From the NCBI RefSeq assembly GCF_000233695.2, contig NZ_CM001488.1, positions 140,549 through 204,548 on the forward strand: a stretch of 64,000 nt of DNA, written 5' to 3'. The number at the start of each line of letters is the position of its first letter. Within the stretch, counting starts at the first letter, position 1. Source of the DNA: Desulfobacter postgatei 2ac9. Lineage in GTDB: Bacteria > Desulfobacterota > Desulfobacteria > Desulfobacterales > Desulfobacteraceae. Position numbers and translations under genes: made by a program. Of the stretch, positions 25,458 through 34,405 are shown piece by piece. The notes under the pieces were generated by a model. The model was not told where the DNA came from and searched no databases. It was given only the letters and a program-made list of their open reading frames with translations.

Positions 25458-27641
25458 TTATTTTGATTGCGAGCCTGACGTAATATCTTCAGTGATGACC
25501 CGTTTAACCTCGTTAACGGTTTTCACCCGGCGAAGTTCTGCCATTACTTTTTTAAGCTGCGCGGAACTTTCCACCATGATAGTGAAATAAAAAATACTGA
25601 TACCCTCGACCGATGTTTCCGAGTGCGCGTTTAAAATATTGATACCGGCCTTTGAAATGACAGCAGCAATGTCGGCCAAAAGGCCATGGCGATCGTCTGT
25701 CTTGATGCAGATGGACGCAGGGTATGATTCCTTAATACCACTGGCCCATTCGACTTCAATAACCCTCTCACTGCTCATTTTTAAAATATTAATGCAGTTC
25801 TTTCGGTGGATGGCCACCCCCTGGCCCTGGGTAATATATCCGATTATGGGATCCCCCGGCAGGGGATTGCAGCATTTTGAAAATCTGACCAGAATATCAT
25901 TAAGTCCTTTTACAATGATCCCGGTGGTCCGTTGTTTGTCCGAAGGGCGGGAAACTATTTTTTCAATGAGGGCATCATCGGCGTCTTCTAAATCTTTTTC
26001 AAACTCCGGCACAGCGCGTTTCAGCAGCTGAAGTGCTGTCATTTGTCCGAACCCCACATGGGCGATCAGGTCGTCAATCGTCTTGAAACCCAATATGTCC
26101 GCCACCCTGGCGATATCACCTGATTTGATCAGGGCATTGAAATTTTGATTTCGTTTTCTAAATGTTTTCTCACACATTTCCCGTCCCAGGGAATAGCTTC
26201 TCTCCTTTTCCCTGGCATTGATATAGGCCCTGATTTTTGTCTTTGCCTTAACTGTTTTAACAAAATTGAGCCAGTCCCGGCTTGGGTTGTGTCCTTTGGT
26301 GGTTATAATTTCAATGGTATCGCCGGTGCGCAGTTCATGGGACAGGGGGACAAGCTTGCCGTTGACCCGGGCACCTGTGCACTGGGCCCCAACTTCCGTG
26401 TGAATCCGGTAGGCAAAGTCAACGGGTGTGGCTTTTTTGGGAAGGGTTTTGATCTCTCCTACCGGGGTAAACACGTAAATTTCACCGGGATAGAGATCTA
26501 TGCGCACATTTTCAAGAAATTCATCCGGATCTTTAAGATTTTCCTGATTCTCCACAAGATTCCGGATCCAGGCAAACAGTTCGCCGGTGTTTTCGTCAAT
26601 CCTGGTCCCTTCCTTGTATGACCAGTGCGCAGCAATGCCGGATTCTGCCACCCGGTCCATCTCATGGGTCCTGATCTGGATTTCCACCCGCTCACCTTTG
26701 GGGCCGATTACCGTGGTGTGGATGGATTGGTACATATTGGGCTTGGGATTGCCGATATAATCCTTTATTTTATAATATATGGGCTTCCACATGGAGTGAA
26801 CCGCCCCCATGGCAGCATAACATTGGGGCACGGTATCCAGGATGATTCGAAAGGCAATGAGATCATAAACCTCATCAAACTCAAGACCCTGGGACAACAT
26901 TTTCTGGTAAATGGAGTAAAAGGATTTAAACCGTCCCTTGATCTGGCAGGGCAGTTCCATCTCTTCCATTTTATAGTGCAGGGAGGCTGAGACCTCATTA
27001 ATATACGCTTCCTGCTCGTCCTTAGCCTTATTGACCAGGGTCAGGATACGATCATGCTCTTCACGCAGGGTGTAAAAAAAGGCAATCTCTTCCAGTTCGT
27101 TTTTAATCCAGAAGATGCCAAGACGTGCGGCGATGGGTGCATAGATATCCAGGGTTTCCTGGGCAATGGCCGCCTGCTTTTCAGGTTTTTTGTGGTATTT
27201 AAGGGTCCGCATATTGTGCAGACGGTCTGCTAATTTGATGAGCACCACCCGGATATCATCTGCCATGGCCAGGATCATTTTACGCAGGGATTCTGCCTGC
27301 TGGGCCACCTTGGTGGATGCATGCAGGGCGGACAGTTTGGTCACGCCCTCCACAATATGGGCTACCCCTGGGCCAAACATATCAGCAATATCTTCTTTGG
27401 TGGCAGGGGTATCCTCAATTACATCATGGAGCAGGGCGGCAGCAATACTCTCCATGTCCAGCTTCATGTCGGCCAGAATATTGGCCACCTCCAGGGGATG
27501 AGACAGATAGGGCTCTCCTGAAAGCCTGACCTGACCTTCATGAACCCGGGCGGAATAGATATAGGCCCGGTCAATGAGCGAGACATCCGCATCTGGACTG
27601 TATTCATAGATTTTGTCCAATATGTCGGTGATTCGAATCAT
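25458..27641 (-). CDS. relA/spoT: Bifunctional (p)ppGpp synthetase/hydrolase
   Basis: A 727-residue long RSH protein with the full domain set: HD hydrolase (HPLEVANILADMKLD, LLHDVIEDT), synthetase (KGRFKSFYSIYQKM, YDLIAFRIIL, GNPKPNMYQSIHTT), TGS (VFTPVGEIKTLPKKATPVDFAY), conserved helical/zinc-finger region (SKCCNPLPGDPIIGY) and a C-terminal ACT domain. It sets the alarmone level in the stringent response. Lies 32 bases after proS, so probably co-transcribed with ispG and proS. Confidence 0.95.
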   Translation of the reverse strand: MIRITDILDKIYEYSPDADVSLIDRAYIYSARVHEGQVRLSGEPYLSHPLEVANILADMKLDMESIAAALLHDVIEDTPATKEDIADMFGPGVAHIVEGVTKLSALHASTKVAQQAESLRKMILAMADDIRVVLIKLADRLHNMRTLKYHKKPEKQAAIAQETLDIYAPIAARLGIFWIKNELEEIAFFYTLREEHDRILTLVNKAKDEQEAYINEVSASLHYKMEEMELPCQIKGRFKSFYSIYQKMLSQGLEFDEVYDLIAFRIILDTVPQCYAAMGAVHSMWKPIYYKIKDYIGNPKPNMYQSIHTTVIGPKGERVEIQIRTHEMDRVAESGIAAHWSYKEGTRIDENTGELFAWIRNLVENQENLKDPDEFLENVRIDLYPGEIYVFTPVGEIKTLPKKATPVDFAYRIHTEVGAQCTGARVNGKLVPLSHELRTGDTIEIITTKGHNPSRDWLNFVKTVKAKTKIRAYINAREKERSYSLGREMCEKTFRKRNQNFNALIKSGDIARVADILGFKTIDDLIAHVGFGQMTALQLLKRAVPEFEKDLEDADDALIEKIVSRPSDKQRTTGIIVKGLNDILVRFSKCCNPLPGDPIIGYITQGQGVAIHRKNCINILKMSSERVIEVEWASGIKESYPASICIKTDDRHGLLADIAAVISKAGINILNAHSETSVEGISIFYFTIMVESSAQLKKVMAELRRVKTVNEVKRVITEDITSGSQSK

Positions 27642-27673
27642 TTTATGCCACCGGTTGCCGCGCTACCTTAAAC

Positions 27674-29179
27674 TTAGTAAGCCTTAGCAAAAAGTACCCG
27701 CCGATCACTTTTTTCGCCACAATAAATACAAGATCCCGCTTCGTCAGGGCTGTCAAAGGGAATACACCGGATGGTTACGGACAGATCCTGTTTTATTTTT
27801 TCTTCACATTGGTCTGATCCGCACCAGTGGGCCAGAACAAACGCACCGTTGTTATACCCGTTTGCTTTTTTATACAAATCATAAAACTGGTCTTTTTCAT
27901 CAATGGAAAAGGTGTTGGCTTCCCGAAAAGCTTGGGCGCGCTGAAACAGGGTCTCCTGGATATCGTCCAGGATATCGGCAATGGTATTTATAAACGCTTC
28001 TCTATTAATCCCCTTTTTCTCACCCGTATCCCTGCGGGCCATGAACAAACTGTTGTTTTCAATGTCCCTGGGGCCAAGCTCCACACGCACCGGAATGCCT
28101 TTTTTCACCCAGTCCCACCCCCTGGCGCCGCCGATGTCCCGGCTGTCGATCTCCACTTCAACCGGAAGGCCGTGAAAGGTTTGCTGTCTTAGCGCGGCTT
28201 GAAGTGCTTGGGCACTTTCCTGGACCTCTGAATTGTCAGCCCCTTTCTTGATAATGGGCAGGATCACCACATGGGCCGGGGCGATGCGGGGCGGAACCAC
28301 CAGACCGTCATCATCGGAATGCACCATGATCATGCCGCCGATCATCCGGGTGGACGTTCCCCAGGATGTGGTCCAGGCAAAGGATTCCTGGCCCTCCTCA
28401 TTCTGAAATTTAATATTGGAGCCTTTGGCAAAGTTCTGGCCCAGGAAATGGGAGGTGCCGGCCTGCAGCGCTCTTTTATCCTGCATCATGGCTTCAATAC
28501 ACGTGGTGTCGTCAGCACCGGGGAACCGTTCGGATTCACTTTTACGGCCTTTGATGACCGGCATGGCCAGTCTCTCTTCAACAAATTTGGCGTAAATTTC
28601 CAGCATCTGAAGGGTCCGTTCCATGGCCTCTTCTTTCGTGGCATGGGCTGTATGTCCTTCCTGCCATAAAAACTCACTGGTGCGCAGAAACATACGGGTA
28701 CGCATTTCCCAGCGCACCACATTGGCCCACTGGTTCAAAAGAATAGGCAGATCCCGGTAGGATGACGTCCATCTGGACATGGACTCGCCGATAATTGTTT
28801 CGGATGTGGGCCGGACAATCAACGGCTCGGCCAGTTCTCCGGCCGGTACAAGCCGGCCGTTTTCGCCCTTTTCCAGCTTGTGATGGGTGACAACGGCACA
28901 CTCTTTGGCAAAACCTTCCACATGCTCGGCCTCTTTTTCAAGGTAGCTTAGAGGAATAAATAATGGGAAATAGGCGTTTTTTACCCCGGTTTCCTTGAAC
29001 ATGGCATCCATCTGGCGCTGGATGTTCTCCCAGATGGCATATCCCCAGGGTTTGATCACCATGCATCCGCGGACCGGCGAATTTTCCGACATGTCCGAGG
29101 CTTTTACCACCTCCTGGTACCACTGGGAATAATCTTCTTCCCTTGTGGGGGTGATGGCTGTCTTAACTTTCTTTCCCAT
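27674..29179 (-). CDS. proS: Prolyl-tRNA synthetase, short (archaeal/eukaryote-like) type
   Basis: A 501-residue class II synthetase without the editing domain found in the common bacterial ProRS. Evidence: EEDYSQWYQEVVKASDMSE start, motif 2 region VVRWEMRTRMFLRTSEFLWQEGHTAHAT, the anticodon-binding domain (PVRVELGPRDIENNS), and a C-terminal Zn-like segment ending in CIYCGEKSDRRVLFAKAY. Charges tRNA-Pro. Its first 17 bases overlap the end of ispG. Confidence 0.95.
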   Translation of the reverse strand: MGKKVKTAITPTREEDYSQWYQEVVKASDMSENSPVRGCMVIKPWGYAIWENIQRQMDAMFKETGVKNAYFPLFIPLSYLEKEAEHVEGFAKECAVVTHHKLEKGENGRLVPAGELAEPLIVRPTSETIIGESMSRWTSSYRDLPILLNQWANVVRWEMRTRMFLRTSEFLWQEGHTAHATKEEAMERTLQMLEIYAKFVEERLAMPVIKGRKSESERFPGADDTTCIEAMMQDKRALQAGTSHFLGQNFAKGSNIKFQNEEGQESFAWTTSWGTSTRMIGGMIMVHSDDDGLVVPPRIAPAHVVILPIIKKGADNSEVQESAQALQAALRQQTFHGLPVEVEIDSRDIGGARGWDWVKKGIPVRVELGPRDIENNSLFMARRDTGEKKGINREAFINTIADILDDIQETLFQRAQAFREANTFSIDEKDQFYDLYKKANGYNNGAFVLAHWCGSDQCEEKIKQDLSVTIRCIPFDSPDEAGSCIYCGEKSDRRVLFAKAY

Positions 29180-30257
29180 TTACTTCCTCCGCCTTTAAGG
29201 TCATTGCATCAATCTCTTTTATGAGTTCATCCACAAGATACGCCTGATCAATTTTGCGGATGACTTTCCCCTTTTTAAACAAAATTCCATTGCCGTCGCC
29301 CCCGGCAATGCCGATATCGGCTTCTTTGGCTTCTCCCGGACCGTTGACCACGCATCCCATAATAGCAACTTTAATCCGTGCTGAGCGCTCAAGTAAAGCT
29401 TTTTCTACCTGTTCGGCAATTTTAAACAAATTTATTTTACACCGTCCGCAGGTGGGGCAGGAGATCAACTCCGGACCCCGCTGGCGCAGACCCAATGCGC
29501 GTAAAATTTCAAACCCGGTACGGATCTCTTCCACCGGGTCCCGGGTCAGGGAGACCCGGATGGTGTCTCCGATCCCTTCGGACAGCAGCATGCCGATGCC
29601 GATGGCGGACTTGGTGATGCCTGCATAAAGGCCACCGGCCTCGGTGACCCCCACATGAAGAGGCACGTCGGTCAACGGTGAAAGCTGCCGGTAAGCCTCC
29701 ACGGTGCGCGCCACATCCGAAGCTTTCAGGGATACCTTAATATCATAAAACCCCAGATCCTCAAGAATCCGAATATTGGCAAGGGCACTTTCCACCATGC
29801 CCCTGGCTGTGACACCGTATTGTTTCTCAATCTCTTTTTCCAAAGATCCGCCGTTTACCCCGATGCGGATGGGAAGCTTGTGGGCCTTGGCACAGTCCAC
29901 CACTGCTTTTATTTTGTCGGCCGTGCCGATATTGCCTGGATTGATCCGCAGTCCATCCACACCGGATTCGGCCGAAGCAATAGCCAGACGCCAGTCAAAA
30001 TGGATGTCGGCAATCAAGGGGATGTGAATCTGCGCTTTAATTTTTTTTAACGCCTTGGCCGCTTCCATATCCGGCACAGCTGCCCGGACAATTTCGCACC
30101 CGGCCTTTTCCAGGGACAATATCTGATTTACAGTGGCTTGCACATCCTGGGTCTGGGTGTTGGTCATAGACTGAACCGAGACCGGGGCATCGGAGCCCAC
30201 AGGTTGTGATCCCACATTTATCTGCCGGGTTTTCCGGCGTTCTTTGAGCAGCGACAT
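29163..30257 (-). CDS. ispG: 4-hydroxy-3-methylbut-2-en-1-yl diphosphate synthase
   Basis: A 364-residue IspG (GcpE) of the MEP isoprenoid pathway, an iron-sulfur reductase. It starts RRKTRQINVGSQPVG, has SVQSMTNTQTQDV, VDGLRINPGNIG, and the [4Fe-4S] cysteines in ISCPTCGRCKI and GCVVNGPGEAKEADIG. I use the ATG at 30257 (MSLLKERR), preceded by AAGGGT; a longer upstream frame to 30335 lacks family similarity. Overlaps proS by 17 bases. Confidence 0.95.
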   Translation of the reverse strand: MSLLKERRKTRQINVGSQPVGSDAPVSVQSMTNTQTQDVQATVNQILSLEKAGCEIVRAAVPDMEAAKALKKIKAQIHIPLIADIHFDWRLAIASAESGVDGLRINPGNIGTADKIKAVVDCAKAHKLPIRIGVNGGSLEKEIEKQYGVTARGMVESALANIRILEDLGFYDIKVSLKASDVARTVEAYRQLSPLTDVPLHVGVTEAGGLYAGITKSAIGIGMLLSEGIGDTIRVSLTRDPVEEIRTGFEILRALGLRQRGPELISCPTCGRCKINLFKIAEQVEKALLERSARIKVAIMGCVVNGPGEAKEADIGIAGGDGNGILFKKGKVIRKIDQAYLVDELIKEIDAMTLKAEEVNGKES

Positions 30258-30289
30258 AAAAAAACCCTTCCTTATTTTAAAAAAGCAAC

Positions 30290-30320
30290 TGCCTGCATCG
30301 CAGTTTTTCAGATGCAGGCA
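30290..30320. terminator. Hairpin in the ispG-hsdM divergent gap
   Basis: Ten-base arms TGCCTGCATC (30290-30299) / GATGCAGGCA (30311-30320), followed by TGTTTTTAT on the plus strand and preceded by AAAAAAGC. Placed upstream of a minus-strand gene and a plus-strand gene, it has no obvious gene to terminate; it may be left from a gene removed when the hsd locus arrived, or be a leader element. Confidence 0.45.
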
Positions 30321-30543
30321 TGTTTTTATAATCAATCCATTATCATACCGGGACCGGTTTTTTCAAGATATTGATGCCGGGCCAAAGGCCGGTATAACAC
30401 CAACAGAATCTTTAAGCCCCCATCATGTCGGGGCAAATTTAACTTCTCCCTTGCCATTCATGCGGCAGTCAGGATATTCTCCAAAAACCTTAATTAGCGA
30501 GCCTTTCCAAAAATCAATTTCCAAGCAAAAGAAAATAAACCCC

Positions 30544-32202
30544 ATGCCGGATAAAGAACAAAAATTTTTTGATTCCCTGGATAAAAAGCTGTGGAATGCG
30601 GCGGACAAGCTGCGCGCCACCCTGGATGCGGCCCAGTATAAGCATGCGGTCCTGGGGCTGTTGTTTGTCAAATATGTTTCGGACGCTTTTGACATGCGGC
30701 GGCAGGAGCTGACCGAGCAGTTCAACACGCCCGGGCATGACTATTTTCTTGATCCCGGGGATTATTACGCCGAGGCCGAATACCAGGCCGAGATCGCTGA
30801 CGAGCTGGAGATTCGGGACTATTACACCGAAAAAAACGTCTTCTGGGTGCCGCAGCTGGCCCGCTGGCAGATCCTGCGCGACAATGCCACCCTTGCGCCG
30901 GGCACCGGGATCAAGATCAAAAACGGCAAGACCCACACCTACACCTTCCGCAGTGTTGGGCGGCTCATCGACGATGCCCTGGAGGCCATTGAACAGGACA
31001 ATCCAAAGCTAAAAGGTGTACTGAATAAATCATACGGACGTTTGCAGATCGATCAGTCCAAACTTATTGAGCTGATCAACCTGCTTTCCCAGATTCCCTT
31101 TGCCCACGACACCCTGCAGTTCAAGGACATCCTTGGGCATGTCTATGAATATTTTCTCGGTCAGTTCGCCCTGGCCGAAGGCAAGAAGGGTGGCCAGTTT
31201 TACACCCCGAAATCCATTGTTTCTCTGATTGTCGAGATGCTGCAGCCCTTTCGGGGTCGGGTATATGATCCGGCCATGGGTTCCGGCGGCTTCTTTGTGC
31301 AGAGCGAGCGGTTTATCAAGGCGCATGGCGGAAGCCTCGGCAGTGTCTCCATCTACGGCCAGGAGTACAACCACACCACCTGGCAGCTGGCAGCCATGAA
31401 CATGGTGATCCGGGGCCTGGACTTCAACTTCGGCAAGGAACCGGCCAATACCTTTACCAATGACCAGCACCCGGACCTGCGCGCCGACACCATCATGGCC
31501 AATCCGCCCTTTAACATGAAGGAGTGGAACACCGGCGTCAGTGATAATGATCCGCGCTGGCAGTACGGCAGACCGCCGACGAACAACGCCAACTTTGCCT
31601 GGCTCCAGCACATGTTTTATCATCTGGCCCCCAATGGTTCCATGGGGTTGCTCCTGGCAAACGGCTCCATGAGTTCCAACACCAACACCGAGGGCCAGAT
31701 CAGAAAGGCGCTGATCGAAAACGATCTTGTAGAGTGCATGGTGGCCCTGCCCGGCCAGCTCTTCACCAATACCCAGATTCCGGCCTGTATCTGGTTTTTG
31801 ACCCGCAACAAGAAAGCGCGCAACAGTTTCCGGGACCGCTCCGGCGAAGTGCTGTTTATCGATGCCCGCAACCTGGGCTACATGAAGGACCGGGTGCTGC
31901 GGGATTTCAAGAAGGAGGAGATCGACAAAATTGCCGGAGCCTTCCATGCCTGGCGGAAAGGCGAAGGATACGCGGACGAGGCCGGGTTCTGCATGTCTGC
32001 CAAACTGGACGTGATTACCAAGCATGACCATGTGCTGACGCCGGGCCGCTATGTGGGGGCTGCGGAAGCGGAGGAGGACGGCGAACCCTTTGCCGATAAG
32101 ATGGCTCGATTGACGGCCCGGCTTTCAGGGCAGTTTAATGAGAGTGCCAAGCTGGAAGAGCAGATTAAACAGAATCTGGCCGGACTGGGGTATAAAATTT
32201 GA
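30544..32202 (+). CDS. hsdM: Type I restriction-modification system, methyltransferase subunit
   Basis: A 552-residue N6-adenine methyltransferase. HsdM N-terminal helical domain (residues 5-170), then the SAM-binding motif DPAMGSGGFF (242-251) and catalytic NPPF (320-323). Works as an M2S complex with HsdS to methylate adenine in a bipartite target. The ATG at 30544 gives the usual start (MPDKEQKFFDSLDKK); upstream in-frame sequence to 30244 is not family-like. GC-rich codon use compared with neighbours suggests horizontal acquisition. Confidence 0.94.
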   Translation: MPDKEQKFFDSLDKKLWNAADKLRATLDAAQYKHAVLGLLFVKYVSDAFDMRRQELTEQFNTPGHDYFLDPGDYYAEAEYQAEIADELEIRDYYTEKNVFWVPQLARWQILRDNATLAPGTGIKIKNGKTHTYTFRSVGRLIDDALEAIEQDNPKLKGVLNKSYGRLQIDQSKLIELINLLSQIPFAHDTLQFKDILGHVYEYFLGQFALAEGKKGGQFYTPKSIVSLIVEMLQPFRGRVYDPAMGSGGFFVQSERFIKAHGGSLGSVSIYGQEYNHTTWQLAAMNMVIRGLDFNFGKEPANTFTNDQHPDLRADTIMANPPFNMKEWNTGVSDNDPRWQYGRPPTNNANFAWLQHMFYHLAPNGSMGLLLANGSMSSNTNTEGQIRKALIENDLVECMVALPGQLFTNTQIPACIWFLTRNKKARNSFRDRSGEVLFIDARNLGYMKDRVLRDFKKEEIDKIAGAFHAWRKGEGYADEAGFCMSAKLDVITKHDHVLTPGRYVGAAEAEEDGEPFADKMARLTARLSGQFNESAKLEEQIKQNLAGLGYKI

Positions 32203-32218
32203 ACACGGGGAAATAGTA

Positions 32219-32464
32219 ATGAGCAATAGTGAAGATGATACAGAAATTTTTCTTGAAGCCATGGGAACTTTTTCCATGACCTCAGATGTGGATTTGGCCC
32301 TGTATGGGGATGAGCTGACCATCTCCGACCAGGCCAGGCTCGGGGCTGAAATTGACCGACTTCCCATGGCCCAGCGGGTGGATCTGCTGATCTACAGGAC
32401 TATTAATAATGAGAAGTTTCGGAAGCATGGCAAGGAGTGGTTTTGCAGGAGTTGGGAGGGGTGA
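32219..32464 (+). CDS. Small conserved-position protein between hsdM and hsdS
   Basis: An 81-residue acidic protein (MSNSEDDTEIFLEAMGTFSM...) with an ATG at 32219. I recognise no domain. It lies 16 bases after hsdM and its stop overlaps the preferred GTG start of hsdS by four bases (GTGA), so it is likely translated as part of the operon. The segment SDQARLGAEIDRLPMAQRVDLLIYR is predicted helical. It could be a regulator or accessory subunit of the methylase, but no function is shown. Confidence 0.55.
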   Translation: MSNSEDDTEIFLEAMGTFSMTSDVDLALYGDELTISDQARLGAEIDRLPMAQRVDLLIYRTINNEKFRKHGKEWFCRSWEG

Positions 32465-33804
32465 GTGCTAACTTTAGCAAATTATCAGAAGTAGCAGATG
32501 TTATCGATTCACTGCATAAGACACCGAAATATTCGGAGACAGGTTTCCCTATGGTTCGGTGTACAGATGTTAAATATGGGAAATTAGATTTATCAGATAC
32601 TCTAAAAGTAAGTGATGAAGTCTTTGCTGAGTTCTCCCGTCGGTACAAACCAAAAAAGAACGACATAATTATTACCAGGGTTGGGTCGTATGGATTAACC
32701 GCATTGGTAGACGATAGCAATTTCTGCCTTGGACAAAACACAACCGCCATAGTCCCTAAAATCAATCCTCGTTATTTATACATTGCCCTTAATTCACCAC
32801 AGGTAAAAAACCAAATCGAATTTTCTGTAGTTGGCAGCACACAAAAAACGCTCAGTTTAAAAGCAATCAATGATCTTGAGATACGGCGATTTGGTGGAGA
32901 TGTTGAAGATAGAATCGCTGAAATACTCAGCGCGATCGACGATAAAGGTCAACTCAACCGCCAGATCAACCAGACCCTGGAGGAGATGGCCCAGGCCATT
33001 TTCAAATCGTGGTTTGTGGATTTCGAACCGGTCAAGGCCAGGATCGAGGCAAAAACAAACGGCCAGGACCCGGAACGCGCGGCCATGTGCGCCATCAGCG
33101 GTAAAACCGACGCCGAACTCGACCACATCTGCCCTGACCAGCTTGTCCATCTCCGCGCGACCGCCGCCCTCTTCCCCGACGAACTCACCGACTCCGAATT
33201 AGGGTTGATTCCGAAGGGATGGGGCGTTTCAACTATCGGAGTTGAGTTTATTGTAACAATGGGACAATCTCCGCCCGGACATACTTATAACAAAAATCAG
33301 GAAGGAACTCCTTTCTTTCAGGGGCGAAGAGATTTCAAATGGCGTTATCCTGTTAATCGGGTTTTCTGCACAGCACCAAAACGCTTTGCCCAAAAAGGAG
33401 ACACCCTATTAAGTGTAAGAGCTCCTGTTGGAGATGTTAACAAGGCTGCGACAATTTGTTGCATTGGCAGAGGGTTGGCCGCCCTACGTCATAAATCAGG
33501 GTGCGAGGCATATACTTATTATACCCTTAAAAAATTAGAGCAATATTTCAATAATTTTGACACAGAAGGTACAGTGTTTGGCTCGATTAATCAGAAGGCC
33601 TTAAAAAATATAAAAATTATTCATCCTAATGCTAAGAATTTAAAAGAGTTTTCAAGACTTATAGGGGGATTTGATCAACAAATTTTGAATAATGAAAATC
33701 AGATTTCCTCCCTCACCCAACTCCGTGATACCCTACTCCCAGAACTCATCTCCGGAGAGATTGCCGTTAATGTTGCGGAATCCGTCAACAAGGAGGTAAT
33801 ATGA
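32461..33804 (+). CDS. hsdS: Type I restriction-modification system, specificity subunit
   Basis: A 447-residue HsdS with two target-recognition domains separated by conserved helical spacers: TRD1 about 5-150, spacer with LNRQINQTLEEMAQAIFKSWFVDFEPVKA, TRD2 about 250-400, and C-terminal spacer SSLTQLRDTLLPELISGEI. It defines the DNA sequence modified by HsdM. I choose the GTG at 32461 (MSANFSKLSE), with GGGAGG just upstream and GTGA overlap with the small ORF; an ATG at 32437 is possible. Its stop overlaps the ATG of a further, truncated gene (ATGA at 33801-33804). Confidence 0.9.
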   Translation: MSANFSKLSEVADVIDSLHKTPKYSETGFPMVRCTDVKYGKLDLSDTLKVSDEVFAEFSRRYKPKKNDIIITRVGSYGLTALVDDSNFCLGQNTTAIVPKINPRYLYIALNSPQVKNQIEFSVVGSTQKTLSLKAINDLEIRRFGGDVEDRIAEILSAIDDKGQLNRQINQTLEEMAQAIFKSWFVDFEPVKARIEAKTNGQDPERAAMCAISGKTDAELDHICPDQLVHLRATAALFPDELTDSELGLIPKGWGVSTIGVEFIVTMGQSPPGHTYNKNQEGTPFFQGRRDFKWRYPVNRVFCTAPKRFAQKGDTLLSVRAPVGDVNKAATICCIGRGLAALRHKSGCEAYTYYTLKKLEQYFNNFDTEGTVFGSINQKALKNIKIIHPNAKNLKEFSRLIGGFDQQILNNENQISSLTQLRDTLLPELISGEIAVNVAESVNKEVI

Positions 33805-33821
33805 ATACAACCATAAACGGT
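33801..33821 (+). pseudogene. 5' stub of the gene that followed hsdS
   Basis: A start codon overlapping the hsdS stop (ATGA), with a perfect AAGGAGG (33790-33796) seven bases upstream, encodes only MNTTING before IS1-like sequence begins (GGTGATG at 33822). In Type I loci this position is often held by hsdR or an accessory gene, but too little is left to say which. Confidence 0.6.
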
Positions 33822-34157
33822 GGTGATGTAAAAAGTATGCTATGCTTTTTATACATGACCAAAATTGATATAAAAAAAGACTAACTCAAATGATTTAAGA
33901 TGGTTATAAAGGTTTTTGGAAAAACAACACGTTTTTCTAAATGCACGTCGAATTCTGTGTCTCAATCTGCAATTATTTCCTTCAATTCCAACAGTATTGG
34001 CTTTCCCCGTAACATGATTGTCGGATTTGAAGGTTTTTACAAAACTTGTCCAGTCGTCCGTATAAATCGTGTCAACCGTGATGCCCAGCTCTGTAATTTT
34101 TTTCCGTAAATCTCTTGCGGTAGGCAAATTACGCTTGCCCTTATTCCAAAAAAACAA
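33822..34157 (-). mobile_element. IS1-family insertion sequence remnant
   Basis: Minus-strand frame 33849-34157 encodes the C-terminal 102 residues of an IS1 InsB-type transposase: YTDDWTSFVKTF, NHVTGKANTVGIEGNNCRLRHRIRRAFRKTCCFSKNL (seen in part). The 3' terminus reads CTTTTTACATCACC on the minus strand, fitting the GGTGATG-type IS1 end at 33822. The 5' half (InsA and the first part of InsB) and the other terminal repeat are missing, so it is a dead fragment. It interrupts the hsd operon. Confidence 0.75.
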
Positions 34158-34208
34158 TGAACCCGCATTACTTTGTAAGTAAAAATATTAATCATAATTT
34201 TAATTATA

Positions 34209-34236
34209 TTGACACGTTAATTTTTATATCTATTTT
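34209..34236 (+). promoter_or_regulatory. Possible dnaJ-like gene promoter
   Basis: TTGACA (34209-34214), 16-base spacer, TATTTT (34231-34236), about 165 bases before the DnaJ-like start. The 34158-34405 gap is otherwise AT-rich without a gene. Confidence 0.35.
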
Positions 34237-34277
34237 TGCTCTTGAGAAAGCCACAGCACTGTTTTAATTTTGATATT

Positions 34278-34323
34278 GTTTATAAAAAAATCTGGGTAAG
34301 TTAGTCAGATCTTTCAAGCTTTT
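34278..34323 (+). repeat. 46-bp repeat, copy upstream of the dnaJ-like gene
   Basis: GTTTATAAAAAAATCTGGGT through TTCAAGCTTTT. It would encode FIKKSG and a stop, like the FINKSG end of ApbE, but sequence further upstream does not match apbE. Confidence 0.6.
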
Positions 34324-34405
34324 TTTGTGGGCTATGCCTGGAAGTTGATATCTCAGGTCAGCCCATGGATGTTCTATTGAAGCATTTTTATCAGGAGGTG
34401 ATGTT

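Noticed and set aside
31030-32031. A 333-codon minus-strand frame across hsdM
   Set aside because: Shadow of the GC-rich hsdM coding sequence; the plus strand holds the methylase motifs.
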